NCBI GenBank assembly: GCA_910585165.1
Contig: CAJUBX010000105.1
Span: 1 to 5,843, forward strand
Direction: 5' to 3'
Length of the DNA stretch: 5,843 bases
Origin: an uncultured Oscillibacter sp.
GTDB taxonomy: Bacteria > Bacillota > Clostridia > Oscillospirales > Oscillospiraceae
Shown: piece by piece, positions 1-4,725 of the stretch
How positions within the stretch are numbered: the first letter of the stretch is position 1
Layout of the letters: each line of letters begins with the position of its first letter
Notes under the pieces: model-generated
What the model was told of the DNA's origin: nothing
The model's input: the letters and a program-made list of their open reading frames with translations, nothing else
Databases searched by the model: none
Program-made: the position numbers and the translations under genes

Positions 1-515
1 TGATGCAGTTCGCCATGATGCCCCTCCAGGGCCTGAGCCAGGGGGCCCAGCCCATCATCAGCTACAACTATGGCGCACGGAACCCCCAGCGGGTGAAGGA
101 CGCCTTCGCCTGTCTGCTGAAATCCTGCGTGGTCTACTCGGCGGTTCTCTGGGCGGTGGTGCAGCTGTTCCCCCGGGTGTTTGTGCAGATTTTCAACAAC
201 TCCCCGGCGCTGGTGGATTACGCCGCCCGGGCCCTGCGGGTCTATATGGGCACCACCTGCCTGTTCGGCGTTCAAATCGCCTGCCAGCAGACCTTCGTGG
301 CCCTGGGAAACGCCAAGACCTCTTTGTTCCTAGCGGTGCTGCGGAAAATTATTCTGCTGATTCCCCTCATCTACATTCTGCCGAACTTCTTCGCCGACAA
401 GGCCTTCGCCGTCTTCCTGGCGGAGCCCGTGGCAGACTTCCTGGCGGTGTGCACCACCGCCTCCATGTTCGCCGTTCAGTTCAAGCGGAGCATGGCGGAG
501 CTGGAACCGGCTTAG
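1..515 (+). CDS. MATE-family efflux transporter, C-terminal part (5' truncated by window edge)
   Basis: Last 170 residues of a multidrug and toxin extrusion (MATE) antiporter, an inner-membrane protein that expels cationic or toxic compounds using a Na+ or H+ gradient. The frame is open to the left edge, so the first ATG (3-5) is an internal Met; full MATE proteins are about 450 residues. The visible part opens with the conserved stretch PLQGLSQGAQPIISYNYGA (residues 7-25 from that Met), typical of the start of the second six-helix half in MepA/DinF-like bacterial MATEs. At least three hydrophobic helices follow, at about 38-60, 107-127 and 134-157, and the protein ends in a short charged tail with a TAG stop at 513-515. 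The next gene to the right is over 600 bp away and on the other strand, so the gene is the end of its own unit. Family is secure; substrate and subfamily cannot be read from this part. Confidence 0.93.
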   Translation, partial: MQFAMMPLQGLSQGAQPIISYNYGARNPQRVKDAFACLLKSCVVYSAVLWAVVQLFPRVFVQIFNNSPALVDYAARALRVYMGTTCLFGVQIACQQTFVALGNAKTSLFLAVLRKIILLIPLIYILPNFFADKAFAVFLAEPVADFLAVCTTASMFAVQFKRSMAELEPA

Positions 516-582
516 GAAGCCAGGCACTTTGGGCCCGCCTTTTCAGCGCCGAAAATGGGACAGGCCGTGAAGCGGCGGATCG

Positions 583-629
583 AAAAAAAGCTGTGGGGCG
601 TTGCAGAATGAAGAATCTGCAGCGCCCCA
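583..629 (-). terminator. Strong hairpin, possible intrinsic terminator on the minus strand
   Basis: Arms 594-607 and 616-629 pair over 14 positions (TGGGGCGTTGCAGA with TCTGCAGCGCCCCA, one G-U type pair), with an 8-nt loop. Read on the minus strand, the stem is followed after 4 nt by seven T (plus-strand A run 583-589), giving a terminator-like layout with a slightly displaced U tract. On the plus strand no T run follows, so it is a poor terminator for the MATE gene. It would block minus-strand transcription coming from the transposase remnant. It could equally be a palindromic repeat unit. Confidence 0.45.
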
Positions 630-847
630 AATTCTGCGCGGAAGCAGAGGGCAAGTGGAAAACATGTGCAAAATCAGTGTCATTTTTGTAAAATGGGTAA
701 AGCAACGCCAGCCTGAGCTGCAAGCAGCGAGCTTTTGTGGAAAATATTCTGTTTTCTCCCGCTATGCTGTCATTTTTTCGGAAACACGGGTTTGCAGCCT
801 TCCGCGTTCCCGCTTCATCCAGAGTTTTTCAAGTCAACGGCAAGCGC

Positions 848-941
848 CAGAAGAAAGGGCTCTGTACGAATATTCGCTTTGCCTCTGGTGAGAAAACGAC
901 GAAAAGCAAAGTCGTTTTTCAACAATCCAAAAGCCCTTCTG
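848..941. repeat. Imperfect inverted repeat with central hairpin
   Basis: A central stem pairs AAAACGAC (893-900) with GTCGTTTT (911-918) around a 10-nt loop, and T runs lie beside it on both strands. Outside it, GGGCT (857-861) and AGCCC (932-936) pair, and the flanking CAGAA (848-852) and TTCTG (937-941) pair if four bases bulge on the left. The outer pairing is irregular because the two sides differ in length. It may be a weak bidirectional terminator or part of a decayed repeat. No function is assigned. Confidence 0.35.
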
Positions 942-1020
942 CCTGAATGGAACGGCAAAGCCGCAGATGAATCCCCCGGGGAGAAGTAATATTTTCGGTG
1001 GCCTGCGCCCGCTTTTCCTA

Positions 1021-1183
1021 AGAGCCTGTTTAAAATCTGACGGAATATCGGATTGGTACAGATTTTTTTGCCGGGCAAGGCGATTTGACGCAGGAATCCT
1101 GACGGATTTCAAGTCAAATCAACGCAGTCCCAGCGAAAAAAGGTGTGTCAAGACGGCGTTTCGGCAGATTTTAAACAGGATCT
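1021..1183. mobile_element. MITE-like near-palindromic fold-back element
   Basis: Perfect 15-bp terminal inverted repeats, CCTGTTTAAAATCTG at 1025-1039 and its complement at 1165-1179, extend imperfectly on both sides (TNAGANCCTG outward, NCGRAA inward). The symmetry runs all the way in: 1040-1081 resembles the reverse complement of 1121-1164, including matching T-rich blocks, and the centre has a perfect 8-bp pair, GATTTGAC (1082-1089) with GTCAAATC (1113-1120). Both pairs share nearly the same midpoint (1101-1102), so the whole piece could fold into one long hairpin. It carries no gene. CTAA flanks it at 1018-1021 and 1182-1185, which could be a 4-bp target duplication or simply part of the symmetric ends. 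This architecture is typical of a non-autonomous element moved by a transposase supplied in trans; the family is not identified. Confidence 0.7.
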
Positions 1184-1616
1184 AACATGTCTTTCGCAGC
1201 CGCAAGGTCTTGGGTTGGTTGATATCCTTGGCACAGCAGTACCACGCCGTGGTAACCAGCTGCCCGTCTATCCATTCACTGCTCTCGCGCCGCAGGGGAA
1301 GCCTTCTGCCCTGGGCGCAGATGAAGCAGTCCTCTTTCGGATCATAGCCCATGTTCTCAATCCGCCCGAACTGTTTTCTGAACTTCGTCTTTTCCTGCTG
1401 GTCATAGTTGGTTGGCTTTATCAAGCAGACTTGCCCGGTGGAATCCAGATAGAGGTAGTTCTCCAGGATCTCGTAATTCAACTCCTCCAATATTGCGCTT
1501 ACCAGCCGGACAGGTGCGTTTTCCGGTGCCATGATTTCGCTGTTCAGTGTAATTACCAGTTGCTGTAAGCAAACACGCAAAAGGGGCCAAAATCCGCCAC
1601 GGAGTATACCAGCCAT
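1182..1616 (-). pseudogene. IS1182-like transposase remnant with large internal deletion
   Basis: A 144-codon open frame holds two pieces of a transposase that normally has about 450-550 residues. Residues 17-50 (LQQLVITLNSEIMAPENAPV and onward to LEELNY) resemble the N-terminal region of IS1182-family DDE transposases, which typically reads like QLVLPLN...IPENDPVRLLS..LEE. Residues 60-108 (KPTNYDQQEKTKFRKQFGRI at 67-86, ENMGYDP at 87-93, then CFICAQGRRL) resemble the region after the catalytic core, just before the cysteine cluster. The stretch between, which should contain the DDE core, is absent, so the two pieces meet at about residues 50-58 in the same frame. The cysteine cluster is degraded (WYCC at 125-128) and the frame stops at the edge of the fold-back element. 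The first 16 residues have no recognised match. It cannot be active. Family assignment is from remembered motif patterns. Confidence 0.72.
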
Positions 1617-1809
1617 CCAGCAGGGGGATACACAGCGTTGCAGCGCTGTGACGCCTCACAAAAGCGATTGAATGCAACAGTATTCAACCACTTTTGCAAG
1701 GTTTTAATCACTTATCTTGCAAAGTTTCGGTTTTGTTGATTGGTATACCTTGCTGGCGAAAATTGGCTCAGTTGGCAAAAAATGGCCCAGTTGACGTGGC
1801 GGAAATTGG
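1587..1809. repeat. Inverted 15-bp arms flanking the remnant's upstream region
   Basis: CCAAAATCCGCCACG (1587-1601) and CGTGGCGGAAATTGG (1795-1809) are inverted copies matching at 13 of 15 positions. They bracket about 190 bp with no gene, and the left arm lies inside the first codons of the transposase remnant frame. Both arms sit near a GTATAC (1604-1609 and 1809-1814). They could be ends of a small insertion, or one end each of two related elements. Which is right cannot be settled here. Confidence 0.45.
1631..1650. repeat. Short hairpin upstream of transposase remnant
   Basis: CACAGCG (1631-1637) and CGCTGTG (1644-1650) form a perfect 7-bp stem with a 6-nt loop. No T run follows on either strand, so it is not a convincing terminator. 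It lies between the inverted arms at 1587-1601 and 1795-1809. Confidence 0.35.
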
Positions 1810-1814
1810 TATAC
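1739..1814. repeat. Short repeat cluster: 19-bp tandem repeat between two ATTGGTATAC copies
   Basis: Two adjacent 19-bp units, GGCGAAAATTGGCTCAGTT (1755-1773) and GGCAAAAAATGGCCCAGTT (1774-1792), match at 16 of 19 positions. A third partial unit (GGCGGAAATTGG, 1798-1809) matches the first at 11 of 12. The cluster is bracketed by two exact copies of ATTGGTATAC (1739-1748 and 1805-1814), 66 bp apart. Multiple roughly 20-bp direct repeats are characteristic of the ends of IS21-like elements, where they bind the transposase, so this may be an orphan IS end. A cluster of regulator sites is the alternative; GGTATACC (1742-1749) is a perfect palindrome. Confidence 0.5.
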
Positions 1815-1896
1815 TTTTATTGTCTGTTTACAGTTGACCTTTTCGCTCTGCAAGCTTATATTGGTTTTGCGTTTTGAAGTTCCTTTTCCTTTTTAC

Positions 1897-1933
1897 AAAA
1901 AGACGGGGCGGAGGAACCTTCCTCCGCCCCGTC
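1897..1933 (-). terminator. Intrinsic terminator of mtlD
   Basis: Perfect 15-bp inverted repeat: GACGGGGCGGAGGAA (1902-1916) pairs with TTCCTCCGCCCCGTC (1919-1933). The two nominal loop bases mean that the innermost pairs open to make a tetraloop or hexaloop. On the minus strand the GC-rich stem is followed directly by five T (1901-1897). It starts 12 nt beyond the mtlD stop codon. This is a classic Rho-independent terminator ending the leftward unit. Confidence 0.93.
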
Positions 1934-1945
1934 GGAAACAGGGAC

Positions 1946-3103
1946 TTATTTCTTAACCAGTGCCAGGGCTCTGTACACATCCAGAATACGGGTAAACAGG
2001 GGATTTTCCGCCTTCAGGCCGGAATAGGCTTCCAGGGCGGCGGCGGGGCCCTCCCCACGGATTTTAGCCTGGAGCTCCGCGCTCTGGGGGTCTTCCGGAC
2101 AGTCGAAGCGCAGCGCGGCGGCGGCTCCGAAAATCAGGCGGTCCACCGGCAGGCCATAGGATGCGGCGGTAACAAGGGGCTTGATGAGCCGGTCCCCGGC
2201 TTCCAGCTTCCGGATGGGCTCCCGGCCCACCCGCAGCACTTCGTCCTCCAGGAAGGGATTCTGGTAGCGGGCGAAAATCTTCTCGACATACGCATGGTGT
2301 ACATCTGGGTCGAAGCCGAACTCACGGATGAGTCCCTCGCCGCTTTCGCTGATGGCGGCGTGGACAATCTCCCCGATGGCGGGGTCCGCGATGCTGTCCT
2401 TGATGGTCTCATAGCCCCGCAGATAGCCAAGGTACGCGCAGATGGCGTGGCCGCTGTTGAGGGTGAAAAGCTTCCGCTCCAGATAGGCCATGAGGTTGTC
2501 CGCGAAGGTCAGCCCCGGGATGTCCGGCTTTTCGCCCTTCCAGGCGGCGGCCTCCACATCCCACTCGCAGTAACGCTCCACGGCGGCGTCCAGAATATTT
2601 TCAAAATTGGGCTTGGGGCAGATGCGGTCCACGGCGCAGTCGGCAAAGCCGATGTGCTCCTCCAGGAAGGAAATCTCCTCCTGGCTCAGGTGCTTCACCA
2701 CCTCGTTTTTGAGGCGGGTGGTGGTGCGAAGGCCGTTCTCGCAACAGACCACGTTCATGGGCTCCGTGTTCCCGGCCTGAATGCGGGCCTGAATCCCGGC
2801 GGCGATGGACTTGGCGATGATGGGCAGCACATTGGGCCCCACCGCCGTGGTGATGAGATCGCATTGGGCCACTTTGCGGGCAAACTCCGCCGAGGTGGAG
2901 AGAACGCCGTCCACATTGCCGATAACAATTTCGCCGGGCTCCTTGTCCAGAATGTGGACCGTGTAGCCGTGATCCCGGTTCAGAGCCTCGATGATGGGCT
3001 CCACCACATCGGCAAAGGTGACGTGCCAGCCCGCCTGGCTGAGCAGGGCTCCGATAAAGCCCCGGCCGATGTTGCCCGCGCCGATTTGGATTGCCTGTTT
3101 CAT
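1946..3103 (-). CDS. mtlD: Mannitol-1-phosphate 5-dehydrogenase
   Basis: Cytosolic NAD-dependent enzyme (EC 1.1.1.17) that oxidises mannitol-1-phosphate, the product of PTS import, to fructose-6-phosphate. The 385 residues match the usual family length of about 380. The N-terminal Rossmann fold starts with the dinucleotide-binding motif IGAGNIGRGFIG (7-18). ENGLRTTTR (122-130) lies in the middle domain. The helical C-terminal domain carries the polyol dehydrogenase signature K-x4-N-x2-H in ERKLFTLNSGHA, with catalytic Lys211, Asn216 and His219. The ATG at 3101-3103 has a perfect AGGAGG five bases upstream. The gene lies 105 bp downstream of pgi on the same strand and ends 12 bp before a strong terminator, so it is the last gene of the unit. 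With the mannitol-type PTS upstream, the substrate assignment is well supported. Confidence 0.97.
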   Translation of the reverse strand: MKQAIQIGAGNIGRGFIGALLSQAGWHVTFADVVEPIIEALNRDHGYTVHILDKEPGEIVIGNVDGVLSTSAEFARKVAQCDLITTAVGPNVLPIIAKSIAAGIQARIQAGNTEPMNVVCCENGLRTTTRLKNEVVKHLSQEEISFLEEHIGFADCAVDRICPKPNFENILDAAVERYCEWDVEAAAWKGEKPDIPGLTFADNLMAYLERKLFTLNSGHAICAYLGYLRGYETIKDSIADPAIGEIVHAAISESGEGLIREFGFDPDVHHAYVEKIFARYQNPFLEDEVLRVGREPIRKLEAGDRLIKPLVTAASYGLPVDRLIFGAAAALRFDCPEDPQSAELQAKIRGEGPAAALEAYSGLKAENPLFTRILDVYRALALVKK

Positions 3104-3108
3104 AGGCG

Positions 3109-3114
3109 CCTCCT
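3109..3114 (-). promoter_or_regulatory. Ribosome binding site of mtlD
   Basis: A perfect AGGAGG on the minus strand, 5 nt before the ATG at 3103. It fixes the start and suggests efficient translation. No convincing promoter is visible between pgi and mtlD, which favours co-transcription from the pgi promoter. Confidence 0.85.
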
Positions 3115-3161
3115 AAACGTAAAAATTCGGTTCGCAGCCGCCTTTGCGGCCCTTATGAGAG

Positions 3162-3194
3162 GCCGCCGCCCCGTCTGCGGGACAGGGCGGCAGC
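3162..3194 (-). repeat. Stable hairpin in the pgi-mtlD gap
   Basis: GCCGCCGCCCCGTC (3162-3175) and GACAGGGCGGCAGC (3181-3194) pair over 14 positions around a 5-nt loop; on the minus-strand RNA the two imperfect positions are U-G wobbles. It starts 14 nt after the pgi stop codon. No T run follows directly on the minus strand, so it looks more like a message-stabilising or processing hairpin, or a leaky attenuator, than a full terminator. A second small perfect stem (GCCGC 3137-3141 with GCGGC 3146-3150) follows, between it and the mtlD ribosome binding site. Confidence 0.6.
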
Positions 3195-3208
3195 CTGCGC
3201 AGACAGGG

Positions 3209-4546
3209 TTATCTGCCCAGCTTCGCCTCCAGGGTGGCCTTCTGCTCCTCGTAGCCGGGCTTGCCCAGCAGGGCGAACATGTTCTTCTTATAAGCCTCCA
3301 CGCCGGGCTGGTCGAAGGGGTTCACCTCCAGCAGATAGCCGGACAGGCCGCAGGCGTATTCGAAGAAGTAGATCAGCTGGCCCAGGGAATCGGCGCTCTT
3401 GCCGTCGGTCTCCACGATGATATTGGGCACGCCGCCCTCGGTGTGGGCCAGCAGAGTGCCCTCCATGGCCTTGTCCCGGATATAGTCCATGGACTCCCCG
3501 GCCAGGAAGTTCAGCCCGTCGCCGTTGACCTCGTCCCGGGGCACCAGCAGCTGGTGCTCGGAGGCCCCCAGGCGGACCACGGTTTCAAACATGATACGCC
3601 GCCCGGCCTGGATATACTGGCCCATGGAGTGGAGGTCGGCGGTGAACTCCACGCTGGCGGGGAACAGGCCCTTGCCGTCCTTGCCCTCGCTCTCGCCGTA
3701 GAGCTGCTTCCACCACTCCAGCATGAAGCGGAACGCGGGGTCGTAGCAGGCCAGCACCTCGATGGACCAGCCCTTCTGGTACAGCGCGTCTCGGAGGGCG
3801 GCGTAGCACCAGGCGGGATTTTCATAGGAGGCGGTTTCGCAGAGCTTCATCATCCTGGCCGCGCCGCCCATAAGTTCGGCGATGTCAATCCCGGCCACGG
3901 CGATGGGCAGCAGTCCCACGGCGGTGAGGACGGAGTACCGCCCGCCCACGCCGTCGGGCACCACGAAGCTCTCCCACCCCTCCGCATTGGCAAGGGACTT
4001 CAAAGCGCCCCGGGCCTTGTCGGTGGTGGCGTAAATCCTCCCCTGGGCCCCGGCCTTGCCGTATTTCTTCTCCAGAGCGTCCCGGAAGAAGCGGAAGGCC
4101 ACGGCGGGCTCGGTGGTGGTGCCGGATTTGGAGATGACATTGACGGAGAAGTCCTCGTCCCCGATGAGGTCGAAGACCTCCTGCATGGCGTCGGCGGAGA
4201 GGCCGTTGCCCACGAAATAGATGTTGGGGGTGTTCTTGTTCTTCTTCTGGTTGTAGTTGGGGGAGCAGAGGTATTCCACCACGCCCCGGGCCCCCAGATA
4301 GCTTCCGCCGATGCCGATGACCACCAAGGCCTTAGAGTCGCCCTGAATCTTTTTGGCGGCGGCCTGAATCCTGGCAAACTCCTCCTTGTCGTAGTCCGCA
4401 GGGAGGCGGACCCAGTCGGTGAACTCATGGCCAAGGCCCGTGCCCTTCTGGAGCTTCTCCTGGGCCCCGGCCAGCCGGGGGGCGGCGGCGTCCCGGTAAT
4501 CGGCGGGAATGAAATTTTCAATCTGGAAGGATTTGACGTTCAGCAT
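3209..4546 (-). CDS. pgi: Glucose-6-phosphate isomerase
   Basis: Cytosolic glycolytic enzyme (EC 5.3.1.9) interconverting glucose-6-phosphate and fructose-6-phosphate. With the start at 4546 it has 445 residues, the usual length for Bacillus/Clostridium-type Pgi. Two SIS sugar-phosphate domains are visible: the first with VVIGIGGSYLGARG (75-88) and the phosphate-binding ISKSGTTTEP (138-147). DGVGGRYSVLTAVG (198-211) matches PGI signature 1 and GYLLEVNPFDQPGVEAYKK (403-421) matches signature 2. Likely catalytic residues are Glu285 (in YGESEGK), His306 (in DLHSMGQ) and Lys420; their spacing agrees with remembered Geobacillus Pgi numbering. An in-frame ATG at 4642 would add 32 residues, but it coincides with the -35 box and has no family match; the 4546 ATG has AAGGAAG seven bases upstream. 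The gene sits between the mannitol PTS gene and mtlD, whose product is its substrate. Confidence 0.97.
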   Translation of the reverse strand: MLNVKSFQIENFIPADYRDAAAPRLAGAQEKLQKGTGLGHEFTDWVRLPADYDKEEFARIQAAAKKIQGDSKALVVIGIGGSYLGARGVVEYLCSPNYNQKKNKNTPNIYFVGNGLSADAMQEVFDLIGDEDFSVNVISKSGTTTEPAVAFRFFRDALEKKYGKAGAQGRIYATTDKARGALKSLANAEGWESFVVPDGVGGRYSVLTAVGLLPIAVAGIDIAELMGGAARMMKLCETASYENPAWCYAALRDALYQKGWSIEVLACYDPAFRFMLEWWKQLYGESEGKDGKGLFPASVEFTADLHSMGQYIQAGRRIMFETVVRLGASEHQLLVPRDEVNGDGLNFLAGESMDYIRDKAMEGTLLAHTEGGVPNIIVETDGKSADSLGQLIYFFEYACGLSGYLLEVNPFDQPGVEAYKKNMFALLGKPGYEEQKATLEAKLGR

Positions 4547-4553
4547 GATGCAG

Positions 4554-4560
4554 CTTCCTT
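4554..4560 (-). promoter_or_regulatory. Ribosome binding site deciding the pgi start
   Basis: AAGGAAG on the minus strand, 7 nt before the ATG at 4544-4546. It supports the 445-residue protein start over the in-frame ATG at 4642. Confidence 0.75.
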
Positions 4561-4589
4561 TCCGTGAGGTTTCGTGGATTTTGTGATTT

Positions 4590-4604
4590 TCCGCTAAAAG
4601 CGGA
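4590..4604 (-). promoter_or_regulatory. Small hairpin at the 5' end of the pgi leader
   Basis: TCCGCT (4590-4595) and AGCGGA (4599-4604) form a perfect 6-bp stem with a 3-nt loop. It lies 10 bp beyond the -10 box, so it would begin within a few bases of the predicted transcript 5' end and may protect it from decay. It is far from the ribosome binding site and followed by a mixed A/T stretch, so it is not a terminator. Confidence 0.4.
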
Positions 4605-4613
4605 GCCGTATCC

Positions 4614-4642
4614 AGTATAACATTTTGGCAAAGCGGCGGCAA
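4614..4642 (-). promoter_or_regulatory. Sigma-A type promoter of pgi(-mtlD)
   Basis: On the minus strand, a -35 box TTGCCG (4637-4642; 4 of 6 to consensus) and a -10 box TATACT (4614-4619; 5 of 6) are separated by exactly 17 nt. A TG one base upstream of the -10 makes it an extended -10. Transcription would start at about 4606-4608, leaving a leader of about 60 nt before the pgi ATG. It lies downstream of the PTS stop codon, so pgi-mtlD can be expressed separately from the PTS gene. Confidence 0.75.
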
Positions 4643-4689
4643 GACGCGGAAGGGGAAAATTGGCAGAATTTTCGCGGGGCCGGCCGCCC

Positions 4690-4713
4690 AGGCGCGGGCA
4701 AGGGCCCGCGCCT
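4690..4713 (-). terminator. Perfect GC hairpin after the PTS gene, U tract absent
   Basis: AGGCGCGGGC (4690-4699) and GCCCGCGCCT (4704-4713) pair perfectly over 10 bp with a 4-nt loop, 12 nt beyond the PTS stop codon. No T run follows on the minus strand; the next bases are again GC-rich, including the palindrome GGCCGGCC (4679-4686). It may end or slow PTS transcription or stabilise the 3' end, but it is not a canonical intrinsic terminator. Confidence 0.5.
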
Positions 4714-4725
4714 GCTGCCCATGGA

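Larger units (their letters stand above)
516..1020. other. Gene-free stretch downstream of the MATE gene
   Basis: About 500 bases with no credible gene. Several overlapping open frames of 69-96 codons exist on both strands, but they overlap one another, lack clear ribosome binding sites and carry no family motif that I recognise. The base composition is more A+T-rich than the flanking genes, with runs of A and T. What can be supported is two hairpin-forming segments, listed separately. It reads as intergenic or decayed mobile DNA. Confidence 0.6.

Noticed and set aside
449..1185. Small open frames on both strands between the MATE gene and the fold-back element (for example 601-891, 735-989, 815-1078, 834-1112, 967-1185)
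   Set aside because: They overlap one another in different frames, have no convincing ribosome binding site or known motif, and several run into the fold-back element.
1143..1568. A 141-codon plus-strand frame over the transposase remnant
   Set aside because: It begins inside the fold-back element and is antisense to the recognisable transposase pieces.
1402..1677. A 91-codon minus-strand frame overlapping the remnant
   Set aside because: It is out of frame with the transposase matches and shows no family motif.
1604..1814. GTATAC sites as GntR-type operators controlling mtlD
   Set aside because: They lie downstream of mtlD and beyond its terminator, and no promoter facing a functional gene is nearby; transposon-end repeats are the simpler reading.
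1874..4567. An 897-codon open frame on the plus strand
   Set aside because: It lies antisense across the whole of mtlD and most of pgi, both firmly identified by motifs. Its protein is a Gly/Val/His/Gln-rich string with no domain, as expected from the opposite strand of GC-rich genes.
4547..4642. A 32-residue N-terminal extension of Pgi from the ATG at 4642
   Set aside because: The codon overlaps the -35 box, transcription would start about 35 bp further downstream, and the extension has no family match; the 4546 ATG has its own ribosome binding site.
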